Shown here in pieces: positions 7,840-15,684 of a DNA stretch of 35,580 nucleotides. Under the pieces are notes generated by a model. That model worked only from the letters and a program-made list of their open reading frames with translations, was not told the origin of the DNA and did no database searches. Numbering within the stretch: the stretch's first letter is position 1; each line of letters begins with the position of its first letter. This DNA is from Deltaproteobacteria bacterium. GTDB lineage: Bacteria; Desulfobacterota; Desulfobulbia; Desulfobulbales; Desulfocapsaceae. The translations under genes were made by a program, and so were the position numbers. Location: NCBI GenBank assembly GCA_026388715.1, contig JAPLJF010000025.1:1-35580 (forward strand), written 5' to 3'.

Positions 7840-8895
7840 TTATTGATGAGTCTTGGCCTCGACTGGCGCTTGTGCAGGTATAGCAACCTGCTGGGACACC
7901 GCCGGTTTATTGTTATTGACCTTCTGATATTCCTGATACCCCTTCTGAATAGCCTTGCCGCCTGAAAAAAGAAGGACAAAGATAACCATCCAGCGAATAA
8001 ATCCCGGCTTGGCCACCTTGAGCAGACGCACACCAACAAAGGAACCCAGCATAATACCGATGAGCGATGGCACCACCATCATGGGGATGATGCAGCCCTG
8101 ATTGAAATAGATCCAGGCCGCCGAGGTATCCGTGATGGAAAGAAGGAACTTGGAGGTGGCCACCGAGATCTTGAGCGGCGCGCCCATAAGCAGATTCAGC
8201 ACGGGCACATTGGCCCAGCCAGCGCCCAGCCCGAACATGCCGGCCATAAAACCGATGATGACAAAGAGCATCAGGCCAGGGATGGTGCGATGGATCTTCC
8301 AGTTGATATCCTGTTTGGTGGCATAATCATGATAGATACCGCAGATCCGCAGGGCGGATGACAAAGCATCAGCGGCGGGAACATCGGGAACCGCTGATTT
8401 CTTGGCCGAGAGCATGATGGCAACAATACCAAGGATGGTAGCCCCCAAAGAAAGCTGCACGATATGGGGCGGCATGGCTAAGCCCACCACAGCACCGACA
8501 ATGGCCATGGTGGAGGCGATCAGGGCCACGGGCAGGGCCAGACGCAGACTGGCGAGATTGGCCTTGAGCAAACCAGGACCAGCGGCCAGCGCCCCGCACA
8601 AGGCCACCAGCAGACCTGTTCCGCGAACAAAGTCAATGTGAAAGGGGAAGAACCCACTCATGATCGGCACATACAATACGCCGCCGCCTACACCACCAAG
8701 CACCGCAATAATCCCCATGACAAAGGTAACACCCAGCAGGATCAACGGCCATTTCCACCAGTCATCCGGGGTACAGACTGGCACCTGAGCCACTGCTGTC
8801 ACTTCCTGAGCCAGCGTCCAGACCGGACTCAGCATGATTGTACACACGAGAGAGGCCAATAGCACCCCCACCTTTTTCTTGATGTTCCTTTGCAT
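7840..8895 (-). CDS. TSUP (TauE/SafE) anion exporter, second copy
   Basis: This 351-aa TauE/SafE protein has an N-terminal hydrophobic signal or anchor (about 9-29), then a core that starts near residue 50. The core carries the glycine-rich motif GGVGGGVLYVP and a second half-repeat with MAGMFGLGAGWANVP, typical of the family's two inverted halves. The tail after the last helix is polar and proline/glutamine-rich. It is clearly different from the exporter encoded at 1096-2433 and lacks that protein's periplasmic domain. ATG 8895 follows AAGGAG by 9 nt; an in-frame start 23 codons earlier is rejected. It leads a two-gene unit with the DUF1634-like gene. Substrate unknown; a sulfur anion is plausible. 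Confidence 0.88.
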   Translation of the reverse strand: MQRNIKKKVGVLLASLVCTIMLSPVWTLAQEVTAVAQVPVCTPDDWWKWPLILLGVTFVMGIIAVLGGVGGGVLYVPIMSGFFPFHIDFVRGTGLLVALCGALAAGPGLLKANLASLRLALPVALIASTMAIVGAVVGLAMPPHIVQLSLGATILGIVAIMLSAKKSAVPDVPAADALSSALRICGIYHDYATKQDINWKIHRTIPGLMLFVIIGFMAGMFGLGAGWANVPVLNLLMGAPLKISVATSKFLLSITDTSAAWIYFNQGCIIPMMVVPSLIGIMLGSFVGVRLLKVAKPGFIRWMVIFVLLFSGGKAIQKGYQEYQKVNNNKPAVSQQVAIPAQAPVEAKTHQ

Positions 8896-9014
8896 CTTTG
8901 TTTTCTCCTTGTTAACTTCCTGAAAAAGAAAATAAAACGATATATGAAAAATAAAACCACACACTATGAGTTCTTTGTCACCTGGTTACTCCCCTCTTTT
9001 ATCCCTTCTTATTC

Positions 9015-9030
9015 AGCAATGACCATGCGA
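9015..9030 (-). promoter_or_regulatory. Sigma54-like promoter of the second TSUP operon
   Basis: Read leftwards the site is TCGCATGGTCATTGCT. It matches the sigma54 consensus except that one of the two near-invariant G residues of the -24 box is C. It is 13/16 identical to the promoter at 3688-3703 and points at the TSUP gene. The predicted start of transcription near 9003 gives a leader of about 108 nt. The 8896-9333 gap otherwise holds only the palindromes listed next and no gene I can support. Confidence 0.5.
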
Positions 9031-9084
9031 TATTGGAAAATTGCTGGCATGATTACTACTCGCAAAATCCCCTGTCAAGAAAAA

Positions 9085-9105
9085 ACTGTTTCCACTTGAA
9101 ACAGT
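9085..9105. promoter_or_regulatory. 21-bp perfect palindrome, enhancer or leftward terminator
   Basis: ACTGTTTC and GAAACAGT form a perfect 8-bp inverted repeat around 5 nt. It lies about 80-100 bp upstream of the predicted start of the second TSUP operon, where a sigma54 activator would bind. On the - strand it is followed by TTTTTT, so it also has the form of a leftward terminator. Which role applies depends on where transcription starts. Confidence 0.5.
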
Positions 9106-9109
9106 GCTA

Positions 9110-9171
9110 TTGCGTAATGCATCATACTAAAAAAATGATGCACAAACAAAAAGATACGATGCATTACGCAA
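9110..9171. promoter_or_regulatory. Large inverted repeat upstream of the second TSUP operon
   Basis: TTGCGTAATGCATC (9110-9123) and its exact complement (9158-9171) form a 14-bp inverted repeat. A smaller pair, GCATCAT/ATGATGC, is nested inside. Each arm contains TGC-N5-GCA, the half-site spacing seen in NtrC-like operators. It lies about 105-170 bp upstream of the sigma54-like start. An enhancer role is inference. Confidence 0.5.
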
Positions 9172-9333
9172 CATCTTCTCCTGCAATCTGCCTGCCTCCA
9201 CCGCCTTCCCCCAACATCTCCCCCATGATCCATCCCCATATAATATGTCGTAAGTTTCTCCGATATATGTCATAATAGAAGTCACTTTATTGTGTCATTC
9301 TGTCGCTCCAGAGAAAACAAAAGGAAAAAACCA

Positions 9334-9615
9334 ATGTTCAAGGTAAATGAGTATTTTGACGGCAAGGTGAAATCCATCGCCTTTACCAGTCCTGAAGGAC
9401 CAGCCACCCTGGGAGTCATGGCGGTCGGGGAATATGAGTTTGGCACCACCTCTGTGGAGATCATGTCAGTGATTTCCGGGGCCATGGAAGTCAAACTGCC
9501 AGGGGCTGAAAGCTGGAAAACCATCAAGACCGGTGAGCGTTTTGAAGTGGCAGCCAACGTAAAATTTGGTGTGCGGGTACAGGTTGAAACCGCCTATCTC
9601 TGCCTCTACAAATAG
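9334..9615 (+). CDS. ppnP: Pyrimidine/purine nucleoside phosphorylase PpnP (YaiE/UPF0345)
   Basis: This 93-aa single-domain cupin matches E. coli PpnP (YaiE) nearly end to end, with the same start ([13 protein letters not shown]), the GVM..GEYEFGT core, the [12 protein letters not shown] strand and a C-terminal YLCLYK. The family catalyses phosphorolysis of several nucleosides to base and ribose-1-phosphate and works in nucleotide salvage. ATG 9334 has AAAGGAAAAAA upstream and gives the family length; an in-frame start 14 codons earlier is rejected. It stands alone on the + strand between a divergent TSUP operon and deaD. A structured repeat 15 bp after the stop may serve as its terminator. 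Confidence 0.93.
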   Translation: MFKVNEYFDGKVKSIAFTSPEGPATLGVMAVGEYEFGTTSVEIMSVISGAMEVKLPGAESWKTIKTGERFEVAANVKFGVRVQVETAYLCLYK

Positions 9616-9630
9616 TCCAAATAGCCAGAG

Positions 9631-9719
9631 CAGGAAACATCACTGCGCTGTATTGCAGTCCCTACACCCCTGAAGGAAGCGTCCTTTTGCGCTACCGTGC
9701 GCCTTGGGCACTTTTCCTG
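9631..9719 (+). repeat. Structured repeat element after ppnP, diverged copy
   Basis: The ends CAGGAAA (9631) and TTTCCTG (9713-9719) are inverted. The inside carries CCCCTGAAGGAAGCGTCCTT, which resembles CCCCGAAGGAAGTGCCCTT in the element at 12518-12651. It is followed by a T-rich stretch, so it may terminate ppnP. I regard it as a shorter, diverged relative of that element. Confidence 0.45.
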
Positions 9720-9819
9720 TTTCTTGTTTTTACATCGGATATATTGTATATTCTGTCTTAAAAGAGACTCTCCATAGAAGAGTATCTGACAGCATTTTTA
9801 ACTCCCTCTTTTATTGTAC

Positions 9820-9920
9820 GCCGTCATTCAGAAATAACCGTAACATTGAAATGCCGTGACCGGCATAAAGAGCCCTAATGAAATGATCAGAAATATATTG
9901 GTTATTTCGTAACGGCTCCT
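9820..9920 (+). repeat. GTAACGGCTCC repeat upstream of deaD
   Basis: GGTTATTTCGTAACGGCTCC (from 9900) repeats the core found at 4023 (one base different) and, inverted, at 7664. A weaker partner arm (AAAGAGCC...AATGAAAT) lies upstream. GCCGTCATTCAG at 9820 also occurs at 3971, so the shared unit may be longer than the palindrome. The rest of the 9616-10033 gap shows no gene or clear promoter. Confidence 0.6.
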
Positions 9921-10033
9921 AAATATTTTCTACTGAGAGTCTCACACAACAATTTCTTCATTTTTTCTCCATATAACCACCCGCAACCCATCTGCTTTTC
10001 CGGGTTTACCCCTTTTTATTACAAGGATCCACC

Positions 10034-11962
10034 ATGTCTTCTGACGATCAGCCCCAGACCAAGTTTTCTGATTTCGCATTCAGCCCCGCCATCCTTCAGG
10101 CCATTGATGAAGCGGGATACGAGTCCCCCACCCCGATCCAGTCCCGCATCATCCCCCATGTCCTGGCAGGAGATGATGTAGTCGGTCAGGCCCAGACCGG
10201 CACCGGCAAGACAGCAGCCTTTGCCCTGCCGCTCCTGTCCCGCCTGGATCTGCACAAAAGAAAACCGCAGGTCCTGGTGCTGGCCCCCACCCGCGAGCTG
10301 GCCATCCAGGTAGCCGAGGCCTTTCATAGTTACGCCACCCATATGAAAGGGTTTCAGGTAGTGCCCATCTATGGCGGTCAGGATTATAATATTCAGCTCC
10401 GGCAACTGGAGCGTGGCGTTCACGTCGTGGTCGGCACCCCGGGCCGGGTCATGGACCATATCCGCCGCAAGACCCTGAACCTTGAGGAGCTGGACTGCCT
10501 GGTGCTCGATGAGGCAGACGAGATGCTGCGCATGGGGTTTATTGATGATGTCGAATGGATCCTGGAACAGACCCCTAAGACCCGGCAAATTGCCCTGTTT
10601 TCGGCCACCATGCCCAGCAGTATCCGCCGCATCGCCCAGAAATATCTCCATAATCCCCAGGAGATCACCATCACCGGCAAGACCAGCACTGCCCAGAATA
10701 TCAGGCAACGCTTTCTCGTCACCAGCGGCTTTCATAAACTCGAATCCCTGACCAGGGTCCTGGAGGCCGAGTCCTTTGAAGGGATGCTGATCTTTGTCCG
10801 TACCAAGAATCAGACCGTGGAGCTGGCCGAAAAGCTGGCAGCCCGAGGCTATTCCGTGGCCCCGCTCAGCGGCGACATCCCGCAGAATCTGCGCCAACGG
10901 ACTGTGGAGCAACTGAAAAGCGGCAAGCTTGATATCCTGGTGGCAACCGATGTGGCGGCCCGGGGTTTAGATGTCGAGCGGATCAGCCATGTACTCAATT
11001 TTGACATCCCCCATGACACCGAGTCGTACATCCACCGCATTGGCCGAACCGGCAGGGCCGGACGCAGCGGTGAGGCCATACTCTTTGTCACCACCCGCGA
11101 ACGGCATATGGTGGGCACTATAGAGCGGGCAACCCGGCAGAAGATTGAGCCGATGAAGCTGCCCTCCACCGAGATCATTAATGATAAACGGATCATGGAG
11201 TTCAAGCAGCGGATCACCGATACCCTCACCGCCAACAATCTTGATTTTTATGAGCGCCTGATTGAGGAATATCTGGGAGAACATGACGTTCCGGCCGACC
11301 TTGTGGCCGCGGCCCTGGCCAGCCTGGTCCAGGGTGACACACCTCTGCTGTTGAAGGATCTACCCGCACCCAAGCCGGACAGCTCCATTCCCTTTGACCG
11401 CTCCGCGCGACCGGGCCGGAAGTTTGAAAAATCAGCACGACCATCATTCAGGGAGAGAAAAGAAGAACCCAGAGAGTTCCGGGAGGCCAGGGAGTTTAGA
11501 GAATATCGAGAACCTCAGAAATTCCGGGAGCCACAGGAAGCAAGGGAACCCAGGCCATCAACCCAACCTGACCAGGGTATGGAACGCTTTCGCATTGAGG
11601 TGGGTCTCAACCAGGGGGTGAAACCGGGGAATATTGTCGGGGCCATTGCCAATGAAGCCGATCTCAATAGCAAACACATCGGACGGATCTCGATCTTTGA
11701 CGATCACAGCACCGTCGATCTCCCAGTCGGGATTTCCCAGGAAACCCTGTCCCTCTTGCAAAAAGTCCGGGTGGCTGAAAAACAGCTCAAGATCAGCCGG
11801 CTCGATGGAGCAAAGGTCCAGCCTCACAATCCACCAGCACAAGTGGTACGGAAGACCGAGGAGAAGACCGAGAGAAGAGAATCGGCCATTGGCCGGGCGA
11901 GAAGACGGGGCCAGATGAGCGCCCCATCAGTTGCCGCCAGGAAAAAAAGGGTTAAAGAGTAA
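10034..11962 (+). CDS. deaD: DEAD-box RNA helicase DeaD/CsdA
   Basis: This 642-aa ATP-dependent RNA helicase acts in ribosome assembly and mRNA remodelling, especially in the cold. It aligns with E. coli DeaD along its length. It has a Q motif (FSDFAFSPAI...PTPIQ, 11-36), Walker A AQTGTGKT (53-60), DEAD (159-162), SAT (190-192) and motif VI HRIGRTGRAGR. A DbpA-type RNA-binding domain lies near residues 515-592 (RFRIEVGLNQGV...IGRISIFDDHS). The linker (about 455-512) is a run of Arg/Glu/Phe/Pro with repeated REFRE-like units, and the C-terminus is basic. AAGGA lies 8 nt before ATG 10034. folA follows 27 bp later and may be co-transcribed. Confidence 0.95.
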   Translation: MSSDDQPQTKFSDFAFSPAILQAIDEAGYESPTPIQSRIIPHVLAGDDVVGQAQTGTGKTAAFALPLLSRLDLHKRKPQVLVLAPTRELAIQVAEAFHSYATHMKGFQVVPIYGGQDYNIQLRQLERGVHVVVGTPGRVMDHIRRKTLNLEELDCLVLDEADEMLRMGFIDDVEWILEQTPKTRQIALFSATMPSSIRRIAQKYLHNPQEITITGKTSTAQNIRQRFLVTSGFHKLESLTRVLEAESFEGMLIFVRTKNQTVELAEKLAARGYSVAPLSGDIPQNLRQRTVEQLKSGKLDILVATDVAARGLDVERISHVLNFDIPHDTESYIHRIGRTGRAGRSGEAILFVTTRERHMVGTIERATRQKIEPMKLPSTEIINDKRIMEFKQRITDTLTANNLDFYERLIEEYLGEHDVPADLVAAALASLVQGDTPLLLKDLPAPKPDSSIPFDRSARPGRKFEKSARPSFRERKEEPREFREAREFREYREPQKFREPQEAREPRPSTQPDQGMERFRIEVGLNQGVKPGNIVGAIANEADLNSKHIGRISIFDDHSTVDLPVGISQETLSLLQKVRVAEKQLKISRLDGAKVQPHNPPAQVVRKTEEKTERRESAIGRARRRGQMSAPSVAARKKRVKE

Positions 11963-11989
11963 AAGCAACCTTTCCAGAGAGCAGTCATC

Positions 11990-12517
11990 GTGGAAGTCAT
12001 TATCATTGCGGCCATGGCTGCCAACCGGGTTATCGGCAGAGGAAACACCATCCCCTGGCACATCCCGGAGGAACTGCAATGGTTCAAGGCAACCACCATG
12101 GGCCATGTCCTGATCATGGGCCGCAAGACCTATGAATCCATTGGCCGCTCCCTGCCCGGTCGCGCCACCATTGTCATCAGCCGCAACAAAAACCGCTGCT
12201 TTCCGGGATGCACCACGGTCCAGAGCCTGAGCCAGGCCCTGGACCTGTGCGCCGGGCGTGAAAAGGTCTTCATTGCCGGCGGCGCGCAGATATACGCCCT
12301 AGCCCTACCCCTGACTGACACCATCATCCTCAGCGTCCTGGTTCAAGAGGTTGCGGGCGACATCCTTTTCCCCCCTCTCCCTGAAGGGGACTTCACCGAG
12401 ACCACCCGCACCGCAATCCCAGGCCCGACCCCTTACACCCGTATCACCTACCAACGCATGAAACCTTCACCGATTAAGGTTGATGATTTCGCAACAAATC
12501 ATTTAATGGATGGCTAA
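11990..12517 (+). CDS. folA: Dihydrofolate reductase
   Basis: This 175-aa enzyme should reduce dihydrofolate to tetrahydrofolate with NADPH. Family marks are IAAMAANRVIGRGN at the N-terminus, IPWHIPEELQWFK, VLIMGRKTYESIGRSLPGR, and the NADPH loop FIAGGAQIY. The catalytic acid is Glu where E. coli has Asp27; Glu is also used by vertebrate enzymes. The start is taken as GTG 11990, which gives the normal N-terminus; an internal ATG would remove the first strand. About 15 residues extend past the usual end. No thymidylate synthase gene is adjacent; deaD lies just upstream. Confidence 0.92.
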   Translation: MEVIIIAAMAANRVIGRGNTIPWHIPEELQWFKATTMGHVLIMGRKTYESIGRSLPGRATIVISRNKNRCFPGCTTVQSLSQALDLCAGREKVFIAGGAQIYALALPLTDTIILSVLVQEVAGDILFPPLPEGDFTETTRTAIPGPTPYTRITYQRMKPSPIKVDDFATNHLMDG

Positions 12518-12651
12518 GCAAAAAGGCACAAAGACAAGACGCGCAAATCATGAGGAATGAGGCATACATATGGTATGTCGCAGTGACGAAGGATGTGCGC
12601 GCCCCGAAGGAAGTGCCCTTGGGGTACAACGCAGTATTTGGGCCTTTTTGC
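12518..12651 (+). repeat. 134-nt structured repeat element with terminal inverted repeats
   Basis: The ends are a perfect 10-bp inverted repeat, GCAAAAAGGC (12518) and GCCTTTTTGC (12642). Inside are a hairpin GGCATAC/GTATGTC around 12563-12581 and a GAAGGAAGTGCCCTTGGGG stretch that can fold on CCCC/GGGG. It fills the gap between folA (+) and the DsrE gene (-), so it may end both transcripts. I recall similar GAAGGAAGTGCC elements between genes of other Desulfobacterota, but that is memory, not a search. Confidence 0.7.
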
Positions 12652-12658
12652 GACGCGA

Positions 12659-13009
12659 TCAGGGTTTGATATAGGCAAAGCCCTCATTCTGCAGATCGAT
12701 GAGCCCAACAATACCTGCAGGAATAACCTGACTTTGGACAATCAGGCTGTCACGGCTGACCTCAAAACGTTTAAGGGCATTGTCGCAGACCTGGAAACGG
12801 ACCCCCTGGGCCGCAAGCTCTTGAATCCTCTCCACAAAAGAGGTTGCCTCATCCGCGGCCATCAAGCCAACCGCCGGACCATTCAGCAGCACAATCAGAT
12901 CATGCTCCTGACCGGGGATGGCACTCAACAGATTGATGACATTATTGAGGGCCAGATTAAAGACCTGCCCATCCTTCTGATCCACGTGAAAAACCGCTTT
13001 ATATTGCAT
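12659..13009 (-). CDS. DsrE-family protein (COG1416-like)
   Basis: This 116-aa single-domain protein has the DsrE/YchN fold pattern. An N-terminal strand (KAVFHVDQKD) is followed by a helix of the 'LNNVINLL' type, a second strand (DLIVLLNGPAVGLM), and the conserved cysteine segment VRFQVCDNALKR. DsrE-like proteins can take part in sulfur relay through that cysteine, but COG1416 members are mostly uncharacterised and this one is not part of a dsr operon here. GGAGG lies 5 nt before ATG 13009, a strong start. The gene is alone, convergent with folA. The 258-bp gap upstream (13010-13267) shows nothing I can name. Confidence 0.85.
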   Translation of the reverse strand: MQYKAVFHVDQKDGQVFNLALNNVINLLSAIPGQEHDLIVLLNGPAVGLMAADEATSFVERIQELAAQGVRFQVCDNALKRFEVSRDSLIVQSQVIPAGIVGLIDLQNEGFAYIKP

Positions 13010-13267
13010 GATACCTCCTCCTTATCATAGAAATCCACTCATTCTCATTCAATCACCTTCTAATAAAAAAGGTTTCTTTACATCTGCATTTCTTATCAGA
13101 TATCATGTGGCCTGACAATTGGGGAATTTCATCTTATTCTTTTCGTGCAAAAAGGGACTGCTCCACAGCACAGACTTGCCACCTACATGACAGAATGGGC
13201 GTAAAAGATATGACGTCCCCTTAATCTTTGGACAGGAAGACAACCGGGTCTCTTGGAAAGTCGTTTT

Positions 13268-15679
13268 TCATCCCAAGACCACCACAAATTCCCCGATTAC
13301 CTGTAACTCTTCACTCTGGCGCTCGTCAAGCACCACTGGCTCATAGCCCGTAGCGGTTGTGTCGGGGCGCAGAATTATTGATGTGTGCTGCCATGTGCCG
13401 TCTTCGTGTATTATTTTCTTGCTATCGTAAATTTTTACTGCGTAATGGCCACCAGTATCATTGTCAGAAATTTCGCGATGCTGAACAAGCACAACCTTCC
13501 CTTGGCGGCTGCCTGCGGGGATTTTCTTGAACAGACACCATGAACCACTCGGAATTCGGCGGTTCATCGATTCACCAACAACCTGAATCACGAAAAGGCT
13601 CCGCTGGGGACGAAAGATGTCGGGGAGTTCGACCCAATCTTTATCGGAAATTTGCTGCTCATCGCTGAATTGACCTGCAGCCGCCTTGAGATCATAAAGA
13701 GGAACACAATTCTCAAAGGGCCTGGCTTCTTTCGGCGACATACGGCGAAATGGCAGAATATCCGCAATTTCGAGATGTTCAACCAATGAGATTTCAGAAG
13801 TCACCGACTCCATCTGGCTTTTGAAGAATTGTTCCGTTTTCTTGTCGGTGAAATAAACATAGCAACCCTTCATCCCTCTCGAAAGAAGGGTTCTATATAT
13901 GTTTTTCACATGATGCTCAAAATTATCCCTGCCTCTCCTGAGTGTGGGGTCTTGCGTTGCTGTAATATCTGCGGCAAGACAGTCAGTGTTTTCATTATAG
14001 CACAAATCGTTGCCAATAATGACCCCGACGTAGTCAAATTCGAAGCCCTGTGCGGTATAAATGCAGCCGACTTGTTTAAATCCCTCCGGTCGGTACGCCC
14101 ATTCGTACCACTTGACGAAACCTGTTGGAGGGCGGATTGTTCCATGCGTTTCCCAAGGCATCGCAAAATCGCCGATACTCACGTCCTTTACCAATTCGCC
14201 TTTTACATCGAGTGCCTTGCTCCATGGCCAGCAAAAGCCCGCTACCATGCGAGCCGAATTGGGCTTTTCTTTTTCTTTGATGCAGAGCGCATCATAAATT
14301 GCCTGCGGGGAGTCAAATATCTTGAAGTCAAAAATTTCATTCTTCCGCAAAATGCGTCGTTCGTCCGTGTACCCCAGCACTGATTCAAGCCAGAGCAGAT
14401 AATCGTTTGACCCCATGCAGCGGAACTGCGCCTGAAGTGTAATTTCGGAAACCGTGCACCCATATTTCTCCGCAGCAGCCTTGATGCTCGCGGAATTCCC
14501 TATTTCCTGAGAACGTACATTTTGCTTGTCATCGATGAAAAACACAGCAGTTTTAGCGCAGCGGACAAGTTGGTCGACCTGAGGCATTGTTGTGCGGTCA
14601 GCAGGTCTTGTGAACCGATGATTGCTGGTTTTCTCGATTCGGTGCGCTTCATCGATAAGAAGCAGATCCAGTTCGTCTTCGGAAACAATTGAGGGTAGGA
14701 AGCGGTACAGATTGGAAAAAAGCAGTGCTCCATTTTTTCCAACAAGTTTTTTCAGCCCTTCGGTAAATGGCTTTGACTTGCAACCATAGAAAACTTTTTT
14801 TCCCCTTTGTGCAGCCTCGACAAGTATGTTTATTGCAATCACAGATTTACCGGTGCCTGGACCACCATGGATGATAACCACTGATTTTTCTTTGTTTTTC
14901 ACAACCTTGCTGACTTTCGACCAGATGAGATTTTTTGCTACCAACTGTTCGTTGAGCAATGAGAAGACTGCTTCATTTTTGATTATCTTGGAAACATTGT
15001 CGAGCAGCTTTTTTGTTGGCCGGATCGGGCTCTGCATGAAACGGTTGAAAATCTCAAAGCCGTCTCCGTGTGCGAGAAGTTCCTTGATTTTGTCTGCCAA
15101 CGCAATAGTATCGCTCTTGCAATAAACGGGGTATTCACGCACCAACTGCTTATAAAGGGGGCTGAAAAGGCCGAGGGCCTCAACTATTTCGTAGTTATGA
15201 CAATATGAACAGCTGAAGAGAACCATGGGTGGCGATTCGTCAAACTCTGCAACAAAACCCTTCAAGTAATTGTGGTACCCCTTTACCTGCTCTGACGGAT
15301 GGGCAACGACCCTCTCTGTCCCGCCCGTGAAGGTTTCCACGAAGTTCCCTTCATCCTCCAGTGCCCGAACGGAAGACCATTGCTTAAGTTCAATCAATAC
15401 GATATTTTGATTGTCATCTTTCCCCTTGCCAAACAGTAGACAGTCGATCCGACTCTGGCTATAAGGAACTTCATACTCAAGGGCAATCATGTTTTCAGCA
15501 AGCCCGGCAATTTCGATTACATCACGAACCCGAGAAAGAGAATTTTGCCAAGATAGCAATTCACTGGCACCAGGCATCCTGCCCCAACGATTCTGAAAGT
15601 GATTCACCATGATGTCAGTGAGTTTATTAATTTGCACATCATGGACAAACTGGTTGGTTGTATCCTGGTAGATAAGCAT
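13268..15679 (-). CDS. PD-(D/E)XK-like nuclease / DUF2075 helicase / S24 peptidase fusion
   Basis: This 803-aa protein has three apparent modules. Residues about 40-200 resemble a PD-(D/E)XK nuclease, with Glu70, Asp79 and E97-L-K99 in the usual order. Residues about 250-640 are an SF1-type DUF2075 ATPase/helicase with Walker A GGPGTGKS (272-279), LLIDEAH (340-346) and a QAQFR motif. Residues about 690-803 look like an S24/LexA peptidase domain, with Ser704 in VVGESM and Lys749 in YAVKIY at the spacing expected for a Ser-Lys dyad. An S24 domain could allow damage-triggered self-cleavage or protein binding; that is inference. The gene starts 5 nt after the MazG stop, with AGGG as ribosome site. 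It is likely an anti-phage or DNA-processing effector. Confidence 0.85.
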   Translation of the reverse strand: MLIYQDTTNQFVHDVQINKLTDIMVNHFQNRWGRMPGASELLSWQNSLSRVRDVIEIAGLAENMIALEYEVPYSQSRIDCLLFGKGKDDNQNIVLIELKQWSSVRALEDEGNFVETFTGGTERVVAHPSEQVKGYHNYLKGFVAEFDESPPMVLFSCSYCHNYEIVEALGLFSPLYKQLVREYPVYCKSDTIALADKIKELLAHGDGFEIFNRFMQSPIRPTKKLLDNVSKIIKNEAVFSLLNEQLVAKNLIWSKVSKVVKNKEKSVVIIHGGPGTGKSVIAINILVEAAQRGKKVFYGCKSKPFTEGLKKLVGKNGALLFSNLYRFLPSIVSEDELDLLLIDEAHRIEKTSNHRFTRPADRTTMPQVDQLVRCAKTAVFFIDDKQNVRSQEIGNSASIKAAAEKYGCTVSEITLQAQFRCMGSNDYLLWLESVLGYTDERRILRKNEIFDFKIFDSPQAIYDALCIKEKEKPNSARMVAGFCWPWSKALDVKGELVKDVSIGDFAMPWETHGTIRPPTGFVKWYEWAYRPEGFKQVGCIYTAQGFEFDYVGVIIGNDLCYNENTDCLAADITATQDPTLRRGRDNFEHHVKNIYRTLLSRGMKGCYVYFTDKKTEQFFKSQMESVTSEISLVEHLEIADILPFRRMSPKEARPFENCVPLYDLKAAAGQFSDEQQISDKDWVELPDIFRPQRSLFVIQVVGESMNRRIPSGSWCLFKKIPAGSRQGKVVLVQHREISDNDTGGHYAVKIYDSKKIIHEDGTWQHTSIILRPDTTATGYEPVVLDERQSEELQVIGEFVVVLG

Positions 15680-15684
15680 AAGCC

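Noticed and set aside
9050..9078. TTGACA at 9073-9078 as a sigma70 promoter for the second TSUP operon
   Set aside because: No acceptable -10 box at 16-18 nt spacing. The sigma54-like site just downstream is the better candidate.
4023..9920. CRISPR array
   Set aside because: The palindromic repeats are dispersed, not regularly spaced, and have no spacers or cas genes.
10019..10912. A 297-codon frame on the - strand opposite deaD
   Set aside because: Antisense shadow of a clear DEAD-box helicase.
11990..13009. folA and the DsrE gene as part of a dissimilatory sulfite reductase locus
   Set aside because: No dsrAB, dsrC or dsrMKJOP genes are present. The DsrE protein is a COG1416-type single gene.
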